In this document: positions 60,244 through 64,000 of the stretch, piece after piece
Numbering within the stretch: the stretch's first letter is position 1
How the letters are laid out: every line of letters starts with the position of its first letter
Source: Pseudomaricurvus sp. HS19
GTDB lineage: Bacteria; Pseudomonadota; Gammaproteobacteria; Pseudomonadales; Cellvibrionaceae
Direction of reading: 5' to 3'
Assembly (NCBI RefSeq): GCF_009857815.1
Contig: NZ_WVVW01000001.1
Span: 1,116,001 to 1,180,000 of the forward strand
DNA length: 64,000 nt
Translations under genes and position numbers: made by a program
Notes under the pieces: model-generated
Database searches by the model: none
What the model was told of the DNA's origin: nothing
The model's input: the letters and a program-made list of their open reading frames with translations, nothing else

Positions 60244-62142
60244 CTACCCATTACCCGCCTGTGTCGATGAGCTGGCATCCACAGTGCCAAGGCACTGTTC
60301 AATCTCTGCCGCCTGCAAAGATTCCTGCTCCAGCAGCGCATCAATCAGCATCTGCAGTTGCGGACGGTGACTCTGCAGCAGTTGCTGCACCTGCTCCTCC
60401 GCCTGTTTAAGCAGCCGTGACACCTCACTGTCAATCTGCTGCGCCAGAGCTTCACTGTAGGGTCTTGGCTCCGTCAGCTCCCGGCCAAGAAACGGGTGGG
60501 TCTCGCCTTCGGCAAAACCGATCGGGCCCAGCGTCTCACTCATGCCCCAGTTCACCACCATCTGCCGCGCCAGCCGGGTCGCCTGTTTGAGATCTTCTGC
60601 GGCGCCTGAACTGGTATTACCGAACATCAGTTTCTCCGCACCGCGCCCGGCAAGGAATATGTTCAGGCGATCCATCAGATAGGGTTCATCAAAGTTATGC
60701 CGCTCCTCTTTCGCCATCTGCTCGGTCATCCCCAACGCGCGGCCGCGCGGCACAATGGTGATTTTCTGCAACGGGTCAGCATGCGCGGAAAACCAGGTCA
60801 CCAGTCCGTGCCCGGCCTCATGACAGGCAATGCGATGGCGCTCACCGGGATTGAGCAGGTGCGGGCGCTCCTCCCCCATTAACACCTTGTCACGGGCATG
60901 GGCAAAGTCGTCGGCACTCAGATTCGAATGCTGCTCCCGCGCGGCCCGCAATGCCGCCTCGTTAACCAGGTTCTCAATGTCGGCTCCGGAAAACCCGACG
61001 GTCAGGTTGGCGAGGTCATCCAGGCTGACATCGTCCGCCAGTGGTGTGTGCCGGGTATGCACCTTGAAGATCTCCCGCCGCGCCGTTTTATCAGGCAGAT
61101 CAAGAATCACCTTGCGATCAAAACGACCCGGGCGCAGCAACGCCGGATCCAGAACATCGGGGCGGTTTGTGGCCGCCAGCACCACCACCACATCCTCCGG
61201 TTCAAAGCCGTCCATCTCGGCGAGAATCTGGTTCAGGGTCTGCTCACGCTCATCATTGCCGCCGCCAAGCCCGGTGCCCCGCACTCGCCCCACCGAATCT
61301 ATCTCATCGATAAAGATCAGCGCCGGGGCCTCCTTGCGAGCCATCTGGAACATGTCACGCACCCGCGATGCCCCCACCCCTACATAGAGCTCGATAAACT
61401 CGGAACCGGTGATGGAGAAAAACGGCACGCCGGCCTCTGCGGCCGTAGCCTTGGCCAGCAATGTCTTGCCCGTACCGGGGGCTCCCATCATCAACACCCC
61501 CTTGGGAATCTTGGCCCCCAGGGCCTGAAAGCGGGCCGGTTCCTTGAGGTAAGCAATGATGTCGCCCAGGTCCTGCTTGGCCCCTTCGAGGCCGGCAACG
61601 TCATCGTAGGTAGGCCCACTGTCACTGCGCTGGTAGCGACGGGCTTTGGACTGGGAAAAATTGAGTAGGCCGCCACCGCCCATCCGCGATTGCAGCGAGC
61701 GTGACAGGAAGACAAACAGCGCGATCATCAGCACCCACGGCAAAAATCCCAACAGGATGCTGAGCCACACCGGTGATTCATCGGAGAGCACAGTGACGTC
61801 CACATCACCGTCCTCCAGAGTTTGTAACAGGGTATCGCCGGCAAAGGCAGGCATGCGGGTACGAAAGTCAGCGCGCTTGCCGGTACTGGTGGCGGTACCA
61901 CTGCCGCTGCCGCTGTAAACGCCCTGCACATCGGCGCCGCGAATCTCCACGCTGGCGACCCGCTGCTGCTCAAGCGCCTTGACGAATTGCGTGTAGGAGA
62001 TGGTGTCCGGTGGAGCCGGCTGCTGATAGACACTGAAGTAGTAGAGCAGGAAGAGAACCGCCGCCAACCAGATAAACCATGGATCGCGAAACAGCTGTGG
62101 TTTTTGTGACGATGAGGATTTGTCGGGGGGCGTTTTGTCCAT
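60244..62142 (-). CDS. ftsH: FtsH-family membrane AAA+ zinc metalloprotease
   Basis: 632 aa. Two N-terminal membrane helices (about 22-39, 126-147) bracket a periplasmic FtsH_ext domain containing a Gly/Ser/Thr run near 78-87. AAA+: Walker A GAPGTGKT (220-227), pore motif [15 protein letters not shown], Walker [15 protein letters not shown] region [20 protein letters not shown]. Zinc site HEAGH (441-445). All catalytic residues are intact. The neighbours (YkgJ, phosphatase/kinase, uspE) are not the rlmE/folP context of canonical ftsH, so this is probably a second paralogue; that needs the rest of the genome. Confidence 0.93.
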   Translation of the reverse strand: MDKTPPDKSSSSQKPQLFRDPWFIWLAAVLFLLYYFSVYQQPAPPDTISYTQFVKALEQQRVASVEIRGADVQGVYSGSGSGTATSTGKRADFRTRMPAFAGDTLLQTLEDGDVDVTVLSDESPVWLSILLGFLPWVLMIALFVFLSRSLQSRMGGGGLLNFSQSKARRYQRSDSGPTYDDVAGLEGAKQDLGDIIAYLKEPARFQALGAKIPKGVLMMGAPGTGKTLLAKATAAEAGVPFFSITGSEFIELYVGVGASRVRDMFQMARKEAPALIFIDEIDSVGRVRGTGLGGGNDEREQTLNQILAEMDGFEPEDVVVVLAATNRPDVLDPALLRPGRFDRKVILDLPDKTARREIFKVHTRHTPLADDVSLDDLANLTVGFSGADIENLVNEAALRAAREQHSNLSADDFAHARDKVLMGEERPHLLNPGERHRIACHEAGHGLVTWFSAHADPLQKITIVPRGRALGMTEQMAKEERHNFDEPYLMDRLNIFLAGRGAEKLMFGNTSSGAAEDLKQATRLARQMVVNWGMSETLGPIGFAEGETHPFLGRELTEPRPYSEALAQQIDSEVSRLLKQAEEQVQQLLQSHRPQLQMLIDALLEQESLQAAEIEQCLGTVDASSSTQAGNG

Positions 62143-62287
62143 GTTACTCTCTGCGGAGTCTGTACGAATTATGGATTGGCAGCCTGGGACATACTGGCCA
62201 GAGAGGCGATGCTACCTCTAACGGAAGGCCGGAGGCTCGCGCTTGCCAGCCACACCAGGCGGGCGGACAGCAAGCGCAGTCGACAAC

Positions 62288-63094
62288 TCAGTTGAGGGTC
62301 ATCACATCCACTTTCAGGGCCGACATCACGCGCTCTGACGTATTACCACGCATGGCCATCAGCAAACCCTTGCGGCGCAGGGTACCAATCACCACGATAT
62401 CCGCGGAAATCTCCTCGGCCAGTTTGGATACAACCTCATCCGCCGGCCCCTGCAGAATGTGCAGCTTGTCCGCCTCAATACCGATGCTGCGCATCATGTT
62501 GCCACGGTCCGGGTAACTGAGGGAGTCCGAATAGGCATTTACTACCTGGAAGTCGGCGTCGTAGTGCTCTGCCAGCCACTTGCCGCGGGTCAGGATGCGG
62601 GTATTCAGGTCTTCATACTCCGGCGAACGATCCTGCATTTTAACGGCAGCCAGAACCACCTCGCGCTTGCTGGGAACACCAGGACGGCAGATCACCACCG
62701 GACACTTGGCGTGGCGCATCAGCTGCCACTTGTTATCGGTAAGGCGATTGCGTGAACGCTGTGCCGAGTAGTCAGACAACAGGATCATATCCGGATCGGT
62801 TTTCTCTGCCGCCTGCAAAATCGCCTCATACCAATCGGTCGACCAGCAGATCACCAGCGTGTAATCCAGCTGCTGCTCATCAAGGGGGCGACGCAGGGCT
62901 TCGAACCAATGGTTGTCGCGATAAATGTCCGGATTGTCGGCGTCCATGGAAGTCGCAGCAGGGTCTACGCCCACGAAAATTTTCAGCTTCGGCTTCACCT
63001 CGCGACGGCGGGAGGTAATCAGGGCGCGCTGCAGGGCAATATGCTCATCCTGGGTAGGATCAACGACAATAAACAGTGTATCCGGGTTGGCCAT
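62288..63094 (-). CDS. uspE: Universal stress protein, UspE type
   Basis: 268 aa with two tandem Usp domains (about 1-135 and 145-268). The second has the nucleotide-loop pattern in IVVIGTLRRKGLLMAMRGNT; in the first the Gly-rich loop is degenerate (SDYSAQRSRNRLTDNKWQLM). N-terminal VDPTQDEHIALQRAL is typical. In E. coli uspE lies beside fnr; here an FNR/Anr-type box is found about 150 nt upstream, between uspE and the divergent HemN-like gene. The 145 nt to ftsH hold only a hairpin GCGCTTGC/GCAAGCGC (62239-62277). Confidence 0.87.
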   Translation of the reverse strand: MANPDTLFIVVDPTQDEHIALQRALITSRRREVKPKLKIFVGVDPAATSMDADNPDIYRDNHWFEALRRPLDEQQLDYTLVICWSTDWYEAILQAAEKTDPDMILLSDYSAQRSRNRLTDNKWQLMRHAKCPVVICRPGVPSKREVVLAAVKMQDRSPEYEDLNTRILTRGKWLAEHYDADFQVVNAYSDSLSYPDRGNMMRSIGIEADKLHILQGPADEVVSKLAEEISADIVVIGTLRRKGLLMAMRGNTSERVMSALKVDVMTLN

Positions 63095-63245
63095 ATTATT
63101 TGTTTTCCAGTTCCTGGTGAATTCACTAACAGTCTATGCCGGCTTGTATGGCCGGTTGTTGACAGTGGCCAGTCTAACAACTGGTGTCAGTGCCAGCGAG
63201 CAGATTTTTGCCGCCACCACAACCCTCAGCGCGCTTAGACCTTAG

Positions 63246-63259
63246 TTGACGTGTATCAA
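63246..63259. promoter_or_regulatory. FNR/Anr-type binding site
   Basis: TTGAC-GTGT-ATCAA differs from the consensus TTGAT-N4-ATCAA by one base. It lies between divergent uspE and the HemN-like gene. A TATAAT at 63295-63300 would put the box near -54 for the rightward gene; a weaker TTTAGA at 63280 would put it near -41.5. Confidence 0.75.
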
Positions 63260-63322
63260 CGGCAGTCAGCCAGCAGCTGTTTAGACTGGCCCCATATAAT
63301 TCAAATCCTCCCGAGGTGGGCC

Positions 63323-64000
63323 ATGTCATCCCATACCTTTCCGCTGACAGAGACCAGCACAACAGACCAGGCCGGCAGCTACACCGCGAGCGGCTGCTGG
63401 GAACAAGCCTATGCCGAACACGGCGTGGACCCGGAGGATCTCCACATCACACCACTGCGCCAGCAGCAAGCCTCACCACTGGGATTGAGCTTCTACGCCC
63501 CGCCCCAACTGCAACGCCAGTTACAAAGCAGTCCCTACTCGCCCCGCCACCTGCTGGACGCCATGCTCAGGGAGCTGGGGCAGCGCAGCGAAGACACCGG
63601 GCGGCGCAAGGTGCTGTGCCTCTATTGGCACCTGCCCCACGATCTGCTGGACGACGCAGAAGTCACCGAATTTATGTATTTTGTCGGCCGTCGCTACCCC
63701 CTGGGGGACAACCCCGAGGTAGATTACTGTGTCGGTTTCAGTGGCAACGACCTGCAACCGGGGCGGCTGGCATTGTTTAAGGGACTTGGTTTTAACCACT
63801 TGCAGCTGGTGTGGGACGGACAGCAGTCAGGCCCGCAAACGGATCTGCCCACCGTTAACGGGGAGGCCCTGCTGACCCGCGCCTCGGCCTACTGCCAGCA
63901 GTTCCACTTCCGCCACTTCAGCCTGCGACTGGAGCACCCCCTGCCCCACCTGGAGCGCACCCTGAGGGCTATGGAGACGGCCGGTATGCGGCTGCCCGAA
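63323..64000 (+). CDS. HemN-like protein lacking the radical-SAM motif, 3' end outside window
   Basis: 226 codons from the ATG at 63323 (GAGGTGG 5 nt upstream), open to the window end. Segment by segment it follows oxygen-independent coproporphyrinogen III oxidase: SPLGLSFYAPPQ where HemN has PLSLYVHIPFC, LLDAMLRELGQRS for the helix after the cluster, ALFKGLGFNHLQLVWD for LRAEGFNRLSMGVQD, and FSLRLEHPLPHLERTLRAME for the IDLIYGLP segment. The CxxxCxxC cluster motif is absent and the GGGTP SAM loop reads HLPHD. It should not be a radical-SAM enzyme; role unknown. The homology call is by eye. Confidence 0.65.
   Translation, partial: MSSHTFPLTETSTTDQAGSYTASGCWEQAYAEHGVDPEDLHITPLRQQQASPLGLSFYAPPQLQRQLQSSPYSPRHLLDAMLRELGQRSEDTGRRKVLCLYWHLPHDLLDDAEVTEFMYFVGRRYPLGDNPEVDYCVGFSGNDLQPGRLALFKGLGFNHLQLVWDGQQSGPQTDLPTVNGEALLTRASAYCQQFHFRHFSLRLEHPLPHLERTLRAMETAGMRLPE

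Noticed and set aside
62239-62277. Hairpin GCGCTTGC/GCAAGCGC after uspE as a terminator
   Set aside because: The loop is 23 nt and there is no T-run; mentioned under uspE only.
63316-63780. 154-codon frame overlapping the HemN-like gene
   Set aside because: The other frame stays open to the window end, has a good ribosome site and matches HemN segments; this one does not.

Overview
The window reads as chromosomal core DNA of a GC-rich gammaproteobacterium. The order leuC-leuD-leuB-asd-fimV-truA-trpF-accD-folC-SPOR-cvpA-purF-metZ is the one known from Pseudomonas. The E. coli-type Asd, the LysM/acidic FimV and the sdhCDAB-sucAB-lpd-sucCD block also fit Pseudomonadales or the marine Cellvibrionales-type relatives. 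The genus cannot be fixed from the sequence alone. There is no rRNA, no convincing tRNA, no CRISPR array and no insertion sequence. Mobile-type content is limited to a hipBA-type toxin-antitoxin pair and a small repeat-flanked stretch near 4-5 kb.

Layout. 0-5.4 kb: the end of meaB, a DUF2062 membrane protein, hipBA with an AT-rich double-operator region, a degenerate receiver/GGDEF protein, and an unrecognised gene flanked by 15-nt repeats. 5.4-9.96 kb: pepD, then an omega-amidase, a MoxR ATPase and metZ. 10-19.3 kb: purF, cvpA, a SPOR protein, folC, accD, trpA, trpB, trpF and truA, all on the minus strand. 19.4-28 kb: fimV, asd, leuB, a PEBP-family protein, leuD and leuC, with a divergent LysR regulator. 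29-41.8 kb: an outer-membrane protein, an MFS permease, aroC, prmB, folE, a DUF4892 protein, an alpha/beta hydrolase, sixA, a DUF4389 protein, gpsA, heat-shock htpG, two hotdog thioesterases and a small lipoprotein. 41.9-55.3 kb: the TCA block sdhCDAB-sucAB-lpdA-sucCD with gltA divergent. 55.4-64 kb: lapG, an EamA permease, a formate/nitrite-type channel behind a sigma-54 promoter, a PP2C-phosphatase/kinase fusion, a YkgJ protein, an FtsH paralogue, uspE and, running off the end, a HemN-like protein.

How it works together. Most genes serve amino-acid synthesis (Trp, Leu, Met, chorismate, Asp family), purine and folate supply, fatty-acid synthesis and the TCA cycle. Regulation can be read directly in several places: paired palindromes in front of hipB, a LysR box between leuC and its regulator, a sigma-32 promoter for htpG, sigma-70 promoters for gltA and sdhC, an NtrC/sigma-54 arrangement for the nitrite-type channel, and an FNR/Anr box between uspE and the HemN-like gene.

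The least ordinary items are (1) a HemN-like protein that has lost the radical-SAM cluster motif and sits behind an Anr box; (2) the NtrC-controlled channel followed by a membrane-anchored phosphatase/kinase fusion; (3) the doubly degenerate receiver/GGDEF protein beside an unknown gene bounded by inverted repeats; and (4) the twin hip operators.
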